Below are positions 56,827-64,000 of a stretch of DNA of 64,000 nt, piece by piece. The notes beneath the pieces were generated by a model, which made no database searches, was not told the origin of the DNA, and saw nothing but the letters and a program-made list of their open reading frames with translations. The translations under genes were made by a program, and so were the position numbers. Every line of letters starts with the position of its first letter. Positions within the stretch are counted from its first letter, which is position 1. The stretch is from the NCBI GenBank assembly GCA_017521325.1, contig JAFXCV010000068.1, forward strand, positions 1-64,000. The letters run 5' to 3'. This stretch comes from Oscillospiraceae bacterium (GTDB taxonomy: Bacteria; Bacillota; Clostridia; Oscillospirales; Ruminococcaceae).

Positions 56827-57372
56827 ATGACGGATGCGGAGTTTGTATCCGCAATTGAAAAGATGAAAAAAGGCGACCGAAGCGGACTTCGTGAAATCTA
56901 CGATGCTTACGCTAATATGATTTACCGCTTGTTTCTGGGGCGTGTGCACCGCCATCAGGATGCGGAGGATCTGACATCGGACTTTTTTCTGAAATTGTGG
57001 AACAGTGCATCGTACTATCGGGAGGGTACGGGTCATAAATGCTGGATGAATACCATCGCCAGAAATATGGCAGTGGATTTTCAGCGTAAAAACCGTGATA
57101 TTCCTGTGGAGGATGCCGCAGAAGAATATGCACAGCAGCTTACATCGAAGGAAGATACAGAGGAAACAGTGCTTGGAGATATGAGAAGTACGCAGCTTCT
57201 GTCAAGTCTTTCCGAGGATGAAAGGGAAATTGTGCAGCTGCATCTTGCGGCAGAACTTACTTTCCGTGAAATTGCAGCCATACTGAAACGCCCTCTTGGC
57301 ACGATTGCATGGAAATACCGAACAGCAATTGGAAAATTACAGAAATTAGCAAAGGAGGGGCAGCTGGTATGA
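56827..57372 (+). CDS. ECF-type RNA polymerase sigma factor
   Basis: A 181-residue sigma factor with region 2 (IYDAYANMIYRLFLGRVHRHQDAEDLTSDFF in layout, with the -10-contacting WMNTIARNMAVDFQR) and region 4 (LSEDEREIVQLHLAAELTFREIAAILKRPLGTIAWKYRTAIGKL). AAAGGAGAG is six bases before the ATG at 56827. Its stop overlaps the next gene by ATGA. It heads a run of sigma / anti-sigma-like / VWA lipoprotein / lipoprotein / small membrane protein genes, all on one strand and tightly spaced, and follows the pseudokinase pair after a terminator. Confidence 0.86.
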   Translation: MTDAEFVSAIEKMKKGDRSGLREIYDAYANMIYRLFLGRVHRHQDAEDLTSDFFLKLWNSASYYREGTGHKCWMNTIARNMAVDFQRKNRDIPVEDAAEEYAQQLTSKEDTEETVLGDMRSTQLLSSLSEDEREIVQLHLAAELTFREIAAILKRPLGTIAWKYRTAIGKLQKLAKEGQLV

Positions 57373-58247
57373 CAAGAAAAGAAATAGAAAAGCGGTGTCT
57401 GGAAGAAATGCAGCAAACAATTCCCGATACAGAAGCTCTCTGGCAGCGCATAGAATTGCAGCTGCCTCAGCAGGAAGTAAAAGAAGAAGTAAAGCCGAAA
57501 TCCCCAATCAGAATGCATAAGATCCGTCCCATCATGACCATAGCAGCATGTGTTGCAATTGTGGTTTCGCTCAGTTCAATTGCAGGTAGGATTTCAATTC
57601 AGAACATATTTGAAAATATCTCAAATAAGACAAGCAATTTAATGGATACGAATCATGCAGTAAAAGATGAAGCGATGGAATCCCCGAAGTTTGAAATGGA
57701 GCAGGAAGCATATGAGGAAATCAACAAAAACTATGATTCTCTTCGTTTTCCGGAAAAGGCTCCGATCAATTCTGTGATTGACTATGAAATGCTTGTTACG
57801 GGCGATATGTCATTCGATGAAGCAGCGATTCTCCGCAAAACGGAATGTATTGTGATTGCCACTTTGAAGAATGTCAGTCAGGATGCAGACACAGGTGAGA
57901 TGGTTTATGAACTGCAAGTGGAGCAGGCGTTCGAAAATACAGCAACTGAAGGTGAAATGCTGCAAATTCGCAGTAAAAGTGCTTTTGTTCTGCAAGGTGG
58001 ACGTACCTATGTGCTGCCACTGTATCAGAACGAATCTGAATGGAAACTTGCATCTGAAAGTACACCCCAGATTGAATTGACGCTTGATGATGAGATTGTG
58101 TTTTATAAGGGATGGAAATCGTTATTACCTGACAGTGAGTTTCTGCACTATTCTGATTATGATGCGTTCCGCAATCAAATGCGGATTACCGATAAGATCT
58201 CATTTCAAAACCTTCTTGCTGCATGGGAGGATGCCCAAAACAGATAA
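57369..58247 (+). CDS. Putative membrane anti-sigma protein
   Basis: A 292-residue protein: about 55 cytoplasmic residues beginning MTRKEIEKRCLEEMQQ, one membrane segment (IMTIAACVAIVVSLSSIAG, about 56-74), and an outer domain of about 215 residues. In the outer domain, ECIVIATLKNVSQDADTGEMVYELQVEQAF-type beta strands and RTYVLPLYQNES suggest a beta-barrel (OB-like) fold also seen in other clostridial envelope proteins. No zinc motif is present. It starts inside the sigma stop codon with AGGAGGGG upstream, so it is the likely sigma inhibitor. Its outer ligand is unknown. Confidence 0.62.
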   Translation: MTRKEIEKRCLEEMQQTIPDTEALWQRIELQLPQQEVKEEVKPKSPIRMHKIRPIMTIAACVAIVVSLSSIAGRISIQNIFENISNKTSNLMDTNHAVKDEAMESPKFEMEQEAYEEINKNYDSLRFPEKAPINSVIDYEMLVTGDMSFDEAAILRKTECIVIATLKNVSQDADTGEMVYELQVEQAFENTATEGEMLQIRSKSAFVLQGGRTYVLPLYQNESEWKLASESTPQIELTLDDEIVFYKGWKSLLPDSEFLHYSDYDAFRNQMRITDKISFQNLLAAWEDAQNR

Positions 58248-58261
58248 CAGGAGGAACTATT

Positions 58262-59824
58262 ATGAAAAAAACAATTGCATTAATGACAGCATGCATGGTG
58301 ATGGCAGGTACGATGACTGCATGCAATCCGATTAAAGAGGCATTCAATGATGTGAACAATAAAGTATCGTATTTTTATACCCCACCTGAAAATGCAGTTT
58401 CCAGAGATCAGGTGACACAGGGATTCAAAATGGAAGCTGCAGAAGAATATGATGGTTACTACATGCCGCCTAATACGATGCCGAATTACAGTGTGGAAGA
58501 ATATAATTCCATTACGGAAAACAGATTTCTTTCAGCAGCTGAGAACCCCCTGAGTACATTCTCGGTGGATGTGGATACTGCATCCTATTCCAACATTCGA
58601 CGTATGATCCGCAATAATCAGATGGTTGACCCCGATGCAGTTCGCATTGAAGAAATGATCAATTATTTTTCCTATGATTATCCCGCACCGACAGGGGATG
58701 TGCCGTTTTCGGTCAATACCGAGCTTTATGAATGCCCGTGGAATACTGAAAATGAACTCTTACTTGTGGGACTGCAGGCAGAGGAAATTGACCTTTCCGA
58801 TCGTAAGCCCATGAACATTGTATTTCTGATTGATGTCAGTGGTTCTATGATGGATGTCAATAAGCTCCCTCTGGTACAGAAGGCATTTGCAATGCTGTCG
58901 GAAAATCTCAATAAGAATGACCGCATTTCTATTGTGACCTATGCAGGCGCAGAAGAAATCGTCCTGCAAGGTGCATACGGAAACGAATATGCAAAAATTA
59001 CTGACTGTATTTATAGTCTGACAGCCGGTGGTTCTACAGCGGGTGCTGCTGGAATTAACTGCGCCTATGAGCTTGCGGAGGAATATTTCATTGAGGGCGG
59101 AAACAACCGTGTGATCCTTGCAACGGATGGCGATCTGAATGTCGGAATTTCCAGTGAAGAAGACTTGAAACGTCTGATTGAGAAAAAGAGGGAAAACGGC
59201 GTAAATCTTTCCGTTCTCGGATTTGGAACAGGTAATCTCAAGGATGATCGTCTGGAAGCACTTGCTGATAACGGAAACGGCAACTATGCATATATCGACA
59301 GCCTTCTCGAAGCAAGAAAGGTTCTTGTAAAGGAGATGGGCGGAACGCTCTTTACTGTCGCAAAGGATGTGAAGATTCAGGCTGAATTTGATCCGGAATA
59401 TGTAGAAAGCTATCGTCTGATCGGTTATGAAAACCGTGTGCTTGCCAATGAGGATTTTGAAAACGATCAGGTGGATGCAGGAGAGATCGGTGCAGGTCAC
59501 AGTGTTACGGCACTGTATGAGCTTGTGCTGACGGATAAGGCAAAAGAGGGCGAAAGGATTCTGAATGTTGCGCTGCGCTATAAAGAACCGGATGGAACGA
59601 AAAGTAAACTCGTCGAATATCCTGTGAATGCAGCAAACAGTGAAGCAATGCCCGAGAATCTTGCCTTTGCAGCAGCTGTTGCGGAATTTGGCATGTTGCT
59701 GCGTGACAGCGAATATGCAGGTTCTGCAAGCTATCAGCAGATTCGTAATCTGCTTGACAAAACGGATATGGAAAACGAATACCGACAGGAATTCTCAGAA
59801 CTTGTGAATATTGCTCTTGACTAA
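58262..59824 (+). CDS. VWA-domain lipoprotein, YfbK-like
   Basis: A 520-residue lipoprotein: signal peptide with lipobox TMTAC (Cys21), a linker, the YfbK N-terminal domain (NPLSTFSVDVDTASYSNIRRMI, RIEEMINYFSYDYP), a von Willebrand factor A domain and a C-terminal YfbK-type domain. The metal-ion-dependent adhesion site is complete: DVSGS at D191, the later Thr in AGGSTAG and the Asp in ATDGDLN. VWA domains bind proteins through a metal ion; YfbK-like lipoproteins are widespread next to ECF sigma genes but have no settled function. GGAGGAAC precedes the ATG. It lies 14 bases after the anti-sigma-like gene, in the same operon. Confidence 0.87.
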   Translation: MKKTIALMTACMVMAGTMTACNPIKEAFNDVNNKVSYFYTPPENAVSRDQVTQGFKMEAAEEYDGYYMPPNTMPNYSVEEYNSITENRFLSAAENPLSTFSVDVDTASYSNIRRMIRNNQMVDPDAVRIEEMINYFSYDYPAPTGDVPFSVNTELYECPWNTENELLLVGLQAEEIDLSDRKPMNIVFLIDVSGSMMDVNKLPLVQKAFAMLSENLNKNDRISIVTYAGAEEIVLQGAYGNEYAKITDCIYSLTAGGSTAGAAGINCAYELAEEYFIEGGNNRVILATDGDLNVGISSEEDLKRLIEKKRENGVNLSVLGFGTGNLKDDRLEALADNGNGNYAYIDSLLEARKVLVKEMGGTLFTVAKDVKIQAEFDPEYVESYRLIGYENRVLANEDFENDQVDAGEIGAGHSVTALYELVLTDKAKEGERILNVALRYKEPDGTKSKLVEYPVNAANSEAMPENLAFAAAVAEFGMLLRDSEYAGSASYQQIRNLLDKTDMENEYRQEFSELVNIALD

Positions 59825-59845
59825 CAGTAAAAAAGGATGGGATCT

Positions 59846-60529
59846 ATGAAATTGAAATTGATGACTTGCCTTGCACTTTCCGCATTGCTTTTATGCGGCT
59901 GCGAAACAGACGCACCTCTTGAATCGATTGAAACATCTGCCAATATATTGAGCGAAACACTGGAAGACACCAATATATCGAAAAAAGATCCCATCCGTTT
60001 TTCGGAACGTGATATGGAGGATTTCATTTTTGAAGCAAGCTGCTACGAAACAAGAGATGGTGAAACGATCCGTTATCGGGGAGAGATTCTTGATCAGACT
60101 ATCTGTAAAGGGCTGTGGGAGATCATCTGTATGCAGGAAACTATGCAGGTCTATGAGGGCGGAAGCTGCAGCAGCTGTACGGATTTGGTTCTTACGGACA
60201 AAGTTTCGAACGAGAAATATTATGTTGGATACAGCATCTGGTACGAAAATCCTGAAAACGAGGGCGGCCCGAAATGCTTTGTAGTAAGCGGTGCTGATTG
60301 CGGTAATGTTTGTTATGAAGCGATCGAGGATACGGACGATATGCTGTTTGTCAGTGATGTCTACAAAAATCTGCTGATGCAGGGCGTAAAAACGCCGGAA
60401 AATATTGTTTATGGATCATATGTTATCGACAATACTGAGAGTGAACAAAGCACCACTGAAACAAATGCTGTTCATTCAGCTCGTCCGGTACTTGCGAATA
60501 TCCGTTCCAACTATGCATGGGGTTTGTAA
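59846..60529 (+). CDS. Lipoprotein, truncated by in-frame stop
   Basis: A 227-residue predicted lipoprotein: MKLKLMTCLALSALLLCGC with the lipid-modified cysteine near residue 18-19, then a Thr/Glu-rich linker and a domain with paired cysteines (GGSCSSCTDLV, VSGADCGNVCYEA). It ends at TAA (60527-60529), but the same frame continues without another stop for 144 more codons, and the continuation has a natural protein composition, starting YDGVVIDSEGNVYSFD. So the gene is probably interrupted by a single nonsense change. The start at 59846 follows AAGGA by eight bases. No domain name is recognised. Confidence 0.7.
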   Translation: MKLKLMTCLALSALLLCGCETDAPLESIETSANILSETLEDTNISKKDPIRFSERDMEDFIFEASCYETRDGETIRYRGEILDQTICKGLWEIICMQETMQVYEGGSCSSCTDLVLTDKVSNEKYYVGYSIWYENPENEGGPKCFVVSGADCGNVCYEAIEDTDDMLFVSDVYKNLLMQGVKTPENIVYGSYVIDNTESEQSTTETNAVHSARPVLANIRSNYAWGL

Positions 60530-60964
60530 TATGATGGTGTTGTCATTGACAGTGAAGGTAATGTATATAGTTTTGACTTATCAAAAAGTGCAGAGCTGCT
60601 TCAGAAATGGGATAATCAGGGTAAAATGCTTGTATATCTTTATGATAATAATATGCTTTCGAAAGCCGGTAAGATCAATAAAAAAACCGTTGAAAAATGT
60701 CAGGCTCTCGGTCGTGAAGTAGATCCATATGCAACTATGAAGTCTGAAAGTTTTGCATGTGATATGGGACAGGATTCATTATATATTTTTGATGAGGATT
60801 CATCAGATCTGATTTTACTTAGCTCTACAGGAGATGTTATTCGTCAACTAGAGGATAAAAATGCAAAAAAAATTGTGAAGCTTTATAACCGCAGTCAAGG
60901 AAAAAGCGGTGGAAGTCAGGATTTTTTGATGCTGTTAATTAAAATATTTAAATTCCTTGAATGA
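60530..60964 (+). pseudogene. In-frame C-terminal remainder of interrupted lipoprotein
   Basis: Bases 60530-60964 continue the preceding reading frame after its TAA, coding about 144 residues: YDGVVIDSEGNVYSFDLSKS, a helical region (SKAGKINKKTVEKCQALGRE), and a beta-rich part (DSLYIFDEDSSDLILLSSTGDVI) before the stop at 60962. There is no ribosome site that would start it independently. Either the gene is broken, or the stop is read through, or there is a base error at 60527-60529. Confidence 0.6.
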
Positions 60965-60984
60965 TGCAAATAAGGGAGGAAGAT

Positions 60985-61383
60985 ATGAAACGAGCAGCAG
61001 TGATTATTCTGGTGATTGCAATTTGTATCACATCGGGCATTGCAGGGTTTTTAGTTGGAAGGCATACTGCGCCGCAAACATTGCCGGCAAAATATGTGTT
61101 GCCGAACTTAAGCACAACAACATTCTATGCAACAATTACCGCAATCCATGAAAAGTATATTCAAGTGCAGGGTCTTGAGATTAACGACATCAACAGCCGT
61201 GGTGCATTTGATCTGTCGATCGGTGATGCTACAGTTCTGGAGTGGCGTGGAACAACGCTGCAATTGTCCGAATTGGATGTGGGAGACACGATTGCAGTGA
61301 CCTATACAGGGGATGTTCTGGAAAGCTATCCTGCTCAGATTACGGATGTATTGAAAATTCAGCTTCTGGATGATGAAAAATAA
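60985..61383 (+). CDS. Small membrane-anchored OB-like protein (DUF3221-like)
   Basis: A 132-residue protein: N-terminal membrane anchor (AAVIILVIAICITSGIAGFLVG, residues about 3-24) and an outer domain of about 100 residues with the rhythm of an OB fold (FYATITAIHEKYIQVQGLE, LQLSELDVGDTIAVTYTG, YPAQITDVLKIQLL), much like DUF3221/YobA-type proteins. Function unknown. ATG at 60985 is chosen because AGGGAGGAAG lies just upstream; an earlier in-frame ATG at 60961 overlaps the stop of the interrupted lipoprotein. It ends the sigma/VWA operon. Confidence 0.68.
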   Translation: MKRAAVIILVIAICITSGIAGFLVGRHTAPQTLPAKYVLPNLSTTTFYATITAIHEKYIQVQGLEINDINSRGAFDLSIGDATVLEWRGTTLQLSELDVGDTIAVTYTGDVLESYPAQITDVLKIQLLDDEK

Positions 61384-61385
61384 TG

Positions 61386-61417
61386 CAAAAACCGCCGTTT
61401 CATTACGAAACGGCGGT
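61386..61417 (-). terminator. Terminator between convergent genes
   Basis: ACCGCCGTTTC (61391-61401) pairs with GAAACGGCGGT (61407-61417); the T-run is on the minus strand, so it mainly ends the HAD/small-protein transcript. Confidence 0.75.
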
Positions 61418-61421
61418 GAAT

Positions 61422-61664
61422 TTATTTCTTGTACTGCTCATCAAGCCACTGCAGCATTTGTGCATGCCCTTCCTCAGAAATTGGAAATGCGGATTCATGT
61501 TCGATCTGTGCAAGCTGTGAATTGATGAAGCCGTGCCACGTTGAAACCTTCAGTTCTCCGTCGGGAACAATTTTGAAATTGAAGTTTCCTCGACTTCCCG
61601 TAAAGGTGTTTTTACTCTCAAAATAATAGATTCTCGGAATATCGAATGCATTTGGCTTTGGCAT
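61422..61664 (-). CDS. Small conserved-looking protein, unknown
   Basis: An 80-residue soluble protein (MPKPNAFDIPRIYYFESKN at the start; WHGFINSQLAQIEHESAFPISEEGHAQMLQWLDEQYKK-like helical end). I do not recognise a family. Its start codon shares a base with the stop of the HAD gene (TAATG), so it is translationally coupled and real. No signal peptide or membrane segment is present. It is the last gene of the CLC-HAD operon. The aromatic, beta-rich first half and helical second half suggest a small alpha/beta fold. Confidence 0.6.
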   Translation of the reverse strand: MPKPNAFDIPRIYYFESKNTFTGSRGNFNFKIVPDGELKVSTWHGFINSQLAQIEHESAFPISEEGHAQMLQWLDEQYKK

Positions 61665-62317
61665 TATTCATCCTCCTCAAGTAGTTTTATGACGCATTGC
61701 AGATCTGGTACACATGCGTAAAGATAGGATTGAAGTTCATCATCAGGCTGTGAAAGATCGGGAACCATCACTGCTTTACAGCCGGCAGCGTGTGCCGAGA
61801 GAATTCCGTTGGGAGAATCCTCCAGTGCCATACATTCATCGGGAGAAAGTCCTAATGCTTTGGAGGCTGTCAGGTAGATCTCAGGATCCGGCTTGCCACG
61901 CTCTACCATATCTCCGCAGATAAATGCATCAAAATAGTTAATCAACCCTACCTGTGACAGATAATGATTTGTACGCTGGCGATCGGTTGCGGTTGCAACC
62001 GCAATTTTTTTTCCGCTTTGTTTCAGATATATAAGCAGCTCCTCCACGCCTTTTTTCTTTTCAATTCCATGGATTCTCAGATGTTCATTCATCAGCTCTT
62101 TGCGTCTTGCACGGATCATTTCATAATCAAATTCTTTACCGAAAATGCCCTGCAGCTTCGGTGCTGCAAACATTGCCGCAAGACTGCGGATACCAAGCAC
62201 ATGTTCAAGCTCCATCGGAAAACCGGCTTCTCTGGCTGCTTGTATCCAATAGCGTGCAAGCAGCTTTTCAGTATCGAGCATCAGCCCGTCCATATCGAAA
62301 ATTACGCCTTGAATCAT
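61664..62317 (-). CDS. HAD-superfamily phosphatase/phosphoglucomutase-like
   Basis: A 217-residue HAD subfamily IA enzyme. Motif I is FDMDGLMLDTE (the two Asp being nucleophile and acid/base), motif II is VATATDR, motif III is KPDPEIYL with its Lys, and motif IV is ALEDSPNGI. The set fits beta-phosphoglucomutase-like phosphatases (YcjU, GPP, YniC). Substrate is likely a sugar phosphate but cannot be fixed. The start at 62317 is three bases after the CLC stop, with AAAGGAG overlapping that gene, so expression is coupled. Confidence 0.88.
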   Translation of the reverse strand: MIQGVIFDMDGLMLDTEKLLARYWIQAAREAGFPMELEHVLGIRSLAAMFAAPKLQGIFGKEFDYEMIRARRKELMNEHLRIHGIEKKKGVEELLIYLKQSGKKIAVATATDRQRTNHYLSQVGLINYFDAFICGDMVERGKPDPEIYLTASKALGLSPDECMALEDSPNGILSAHAAGCKAVMVPDLSQPDDELQSYLYACVPDLQCVIKLLEEDE

Positions 62318-62320
62318 AGT

Positions 62321-63610
62321 CTACTCCTTTATCTGTTCGTCCTTGTATTTGGAATACAGGAATCGTTGTTCTTTATATAGTCCCTGATAACCTGACAGCA
62401 GGAAGCTGACTGCAATGACGATCAGAGCAAATGGAACGCATTGCATGCCAAATAATTCTGCTGCAATCAGGAGGGAGGCAAGCGGACAGTTTGTGACTCC
62501 GCAGAACAGGGCGATCATGCCGAGTGCGGCACACAGGGAAGGGGAAAGTCCGAGTATGCTTCCCATCAGACAGCCAAAGGTCGCACCGATGAAAAATGTG
62601 GGGACGATCTCTCCGCCTTTAAATCCTCCGCCGAGTGTGACAGCGGTAAACAGCATCTTTGCAAGAAATGCATACCAGACGGTTTTACCTGCAATTGCAT
62701 TATGGATAATCTGTTCACCTACACCGAAATAATCAAAGCTTCGGAACAGTAATCCAAGTAAGAGTATGGTGATGCCGGCTGCCGCAATCCGCAGATAGGG
62801 ATTTTTAATGTAATGTTCCATCAATTCTTCGGTGGCATGCAGAAGAATACAGAATACAATGCTTACGACAGCGCAGAGGATTCCGAGCATAAGTGTCTGC
62901 AGGATGCTGACGGGGGTGATTTGCGGTATATTGAGTACGGAATATTGTGTCAGTCCAAGACCGCATTTTTCTGCGACAAAAGACGCAGTAACGGATGCGA
63001 TCGTGCAGGGCAGCAGGGCGGAATACCGCATGACTCCGATGAAACCGACTTCCATAGCAAATACAACAGCAGCAATCGGCGTGCGGAAGATTGCAGAAAA
63101 TGCAGCGCTCATACCTGCGAGAATCAGGATGCGCATATCAGCTTCATTCAATCGGAATGCTTTACCAAACAGATGGGCAATGCTTCCTCCAATCTGCAAT
63201 GCAGCGCCCTCACGTCCCGCGCTACCGCCGAACAGATGTGTGATTGCAGTTGAAATGAAAATCAGAGGTGCCATTTTCGCAGGTATAGTTGATTCGGAGC
63301 GCAGGGAAGCGATGACAGTGTTCGTACCCCTGTCGTCATGATTTCTTGTGATACGATAGAGAAAGACAATGAGTATTCCTCCAAACGGTAGTCCAAGAAG
63401 AATCCAAGGAAAATCCTGACGTAGCTCTGTAACCTTGTGGATGGTATAGACAAAACTCACACCAACAAATCCTATTATGATACCGATGACGAGTGTGAGG
63501 ATACCCCAACGCAAAAAAACAAGTAAAGATTTTGGGATATGTTTTAACTCAAGCATCAGTGTTTTCAAAAGTTCTTGTGTTATCCTTATCGGGTGTTTGG
63601 TGTTACCCAT
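62321..63610 (-). CDS. CLC-family antiporter, probably fluoride class (CLC-F)
   Basis: A 429-residue CLC channel/antiporter. The gating glutamate motif is FGGSAGREGAALQIG, and the region where chloride CLCs have GSGIP reads DRGTNTVIASL, with Asn-Thr in place of Ser; GGGFKGGEIVPTFFIGA follows. Those are marks of the CLC-F clade, which exports fluoride in exchange for protons, though a direct test is needed. About ten membrane helices are seen. No fluoride riboswitch is visible in the leader; instead a perfect TTAGATT-CT-AATCTAA palindrome sits at the start of transcription. The start at 63610 has a weak ribosome site. Confidence 0.82.
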   Translation of the reverse strand: MGNTKHPIRITQELLKTLMLELKHIPKSLLVFLRWGILTLVIGIIIGFVGVSFVYTIHKVTELRQDFPWILLGLPFGGILIVFLYRITRNHDDRGTNTVIASLRSESTIPAKMAPLIFISTAITHLFGGSAGREGAALQIGGSIAHLFGKAFRLNEADMRILILAGMSAAFSAIFRTPIAAVVFAMEVGFIGVMRYSALLPCTIASVTASFVAEKCGLGLTQYSVLNIPQITPVSILQTLMLGILCAVVSIVFCILLHATEELMEHYIKNPYLRIAAAGITILLLGLLFRSFDYFGVGEQIIHNAIAGKTVWYAFLAKMLFTAVTLGGGFKGGEIVPTFFIGATFGCLMGSILGLSPSLCAALGMIALFCGVTNCPLASLLIAAELFGMQCVPFALIVIAVSFLLSGYQGLYKEQRFLYSKYKDEQIKE

Positions 63611-63633
63611 ACATAAATCACTCTTTCTGAATG

Positions 63634-63649
63634 TTAGATTCTAATCTAA
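63634..63649 (-). promoter_or_regulatory. Palindrome at CLC transcription start
   Basis: TTAGATT (63634-63640), CT, AATCTAA (63643-63649): a perfect 7-bp inverted repeat touching the -10 box, placed as a repressor operator would be. Confidence 0.6.
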
Positions 63650-63677
63650 TTGTAAGGGATTTCCGTTTATTTGTCAA
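63649..63677 (-). promoter_or_regulatory. Consensus sigma-A promoter for CLC operon
   Basis: On the minus strand TTGACA (63677-63672), 17 bp, TACAAT (63654-63649). Confidence 0.8.
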
Positions 63678-63744
63678 GAACCAGTTTGATTTGTTGTGAT
63701 TTTCTTAATCTTTGCAAAAAAATGTAAAAAAACAGAAAAAAGTG

Positions 63745-63773
63745 TTTACATATCGTGAATTATGTGCTATAAT
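63745..63773 (+). promoter_or_regulatory. Sigma-A promoter for last gene
   Basis: TTTACA (63745-63750), 17 bp, TATAAT (63768-63773). The leader to the start codon is about 110 bases and can pair GACC (63836 region) with GGTC (63858 region). Confidence 0.75.
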
Positions 63774-63888
63774 ATACATGCGGACAATGAAAAACGTTTC
63801 CGCATATAGTAATTCAGAAAATAGAACAAAAGACAGGACCTCTTAAATAGAAACAGGGGGTCAATTTAACGAAAGGGAGAAAAGAAAA

Positions 63889-64000
63889 ATGGCATCAAAC
63901 TATCGTAAAAAAAGATATAGAATCCGATATGACAGAATTATTTTTGTCGCTGCAATTTTTATTGTATTGATTCTGATCCTGACTGCGTGCGTTAACAGCT
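63889..64000 (+). CDS. Membrane-anchored protein, cut by window end
   Basis: The first 37 residues of a protein: a strongly basic start (MASNYRKKRYRIRYDRII) and one membrane segment (FVAAIFIVLILILTACV). The AILTAC-like end could be read as a lipobox, but the long basic stretch before it is more typical of a signal anchor, as seen on clostridial cell-wall amidases and LysM or SH3 proteins. Not enough is present to name it. GAAAGGGAG lies about ten bases before the ATG. The long leader and good promoter are noted above. Confidence 0.6.
   Translation, partial: MASNYRKKRYRIRYDRIIFVAAIFIVLILILTACVNS

Noticed and set aside
63611..63740. Fluoride riboswitch before the CLC gene
   Set aside because: The leader is short and A/T-rich and lacks the conserved strings and pseudoknot of that class.
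63800..63885. Cyclic-di-AMP type riboswitch before the last gene
   Set aside because: The leader is long enough to be interesting, but the conserved motifs of that class are missing.

Overview
The window looks like a chromosomal segment from a cellulosome-forming, low-to-mid GC Ruminococcus-type gut or rumen clostridium (Ruminococcus flavefaciens or a close relative is my best guess). The reasons are: two secreted polysaccharidases carrying type I dockerins, a cytoplasmic GH3 and GH13, the clostridial order hprK-murB-rapZ-whiA-dnaE-pfkA, many near-consensus sigma-A promoters with exactly 17-bp spacers, strong AGGAGG ribosome sites, and frequent GTG/TTG starts. Genes face both ways and are mostly in short operons separated by clear hairpin terminators. 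No tRNA, rRNA, insertion sequence, phage or CRISPR array was seen, and no gene-free gap exceeds 300 bases.

Layout. 1-5.3 kb: the 3' part of a GH10 xylanase / CBM / dockerin / CE1 esterase, then (minus strand) a Dabb-domain protein and a serine hydrolase split in two by a frameshift. 5.3-9.7 kb: SpoU-type rRNA methylase, EamA transporter, NhaC antiporter, metallophosphatase. 9.9-18.3 kb: dockerin-bearing GH127-type arabinofuranosidase, EamA transporter, small membrane protein, luxS, and a GH3 gene with a candidate leader terminator. 18.4-21.9 kb: ECF sigma/anti-sigma pair and a YhfC-SdpR-SdpI operon whose promoter is flanked by two palindromic operators. 21.9-24.9 kb: a flippase and a rhamnulokinase-like protein that lacks the catalytic aspartate. 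25.1-29.2 kb: rpe followed by an Rnf-like membrane core (D, E, A only) and an anchored extracytoplasmic protein. 29.2-45.8 kb: housekeeping genes (hprK, murB, rapZ, whiA, dnaE, pfkA, a tetrahydrofolate riboswitch plus folT, proC, rpsO, pnp, purB).

45.8-61.4 kb is the most unusual part, an envelope-signalling island. It holds three more ECF sigma factors, each followed by a membrane anti-sigma-like gene; a tiny four-repeat Asn/Gln-rich peptide behind a strongly folded leader; a GH13 enzyme fused to a DUF1653 domain; a Thr-rich lipoprotein; and two adjacent membrane pseudokinases, one with an extracytoplasmic solute-binding-like domain and one with four PASTA repeats and a Thr-rich tail. A sigma / anti-sigma / von Willebrand A lipoprotein / disrupted lipoprotein operon follows. 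Two of the sigma genes have upstream AAC-N16-CGT elements that resemble ECF-type autoregulated promoters. 61.4-63.6 kb: a CLC-type (probably fluoride-class) antiporter, a HAD phosphatase and a small protein. The window ends inside a membrane-anchored protein gene.

Together the genes show a fibre degrader: extracellular xylan/arabinan attack by cellulosomal enzymes, cytoplasmic oligosaccharide hydrolysis (GH3, GH13), glycolysis and carbon control (PfkA, HprK, RapZ, Rpe), and a large set of envelope sensors. The best candidates for undescribed biology are the tandem pseudokinases, the Rnf-DEA mini-cluster, the folded leader with the NQNSQNKN-repeat peptide, and the inactive-looking FGGY kinase.
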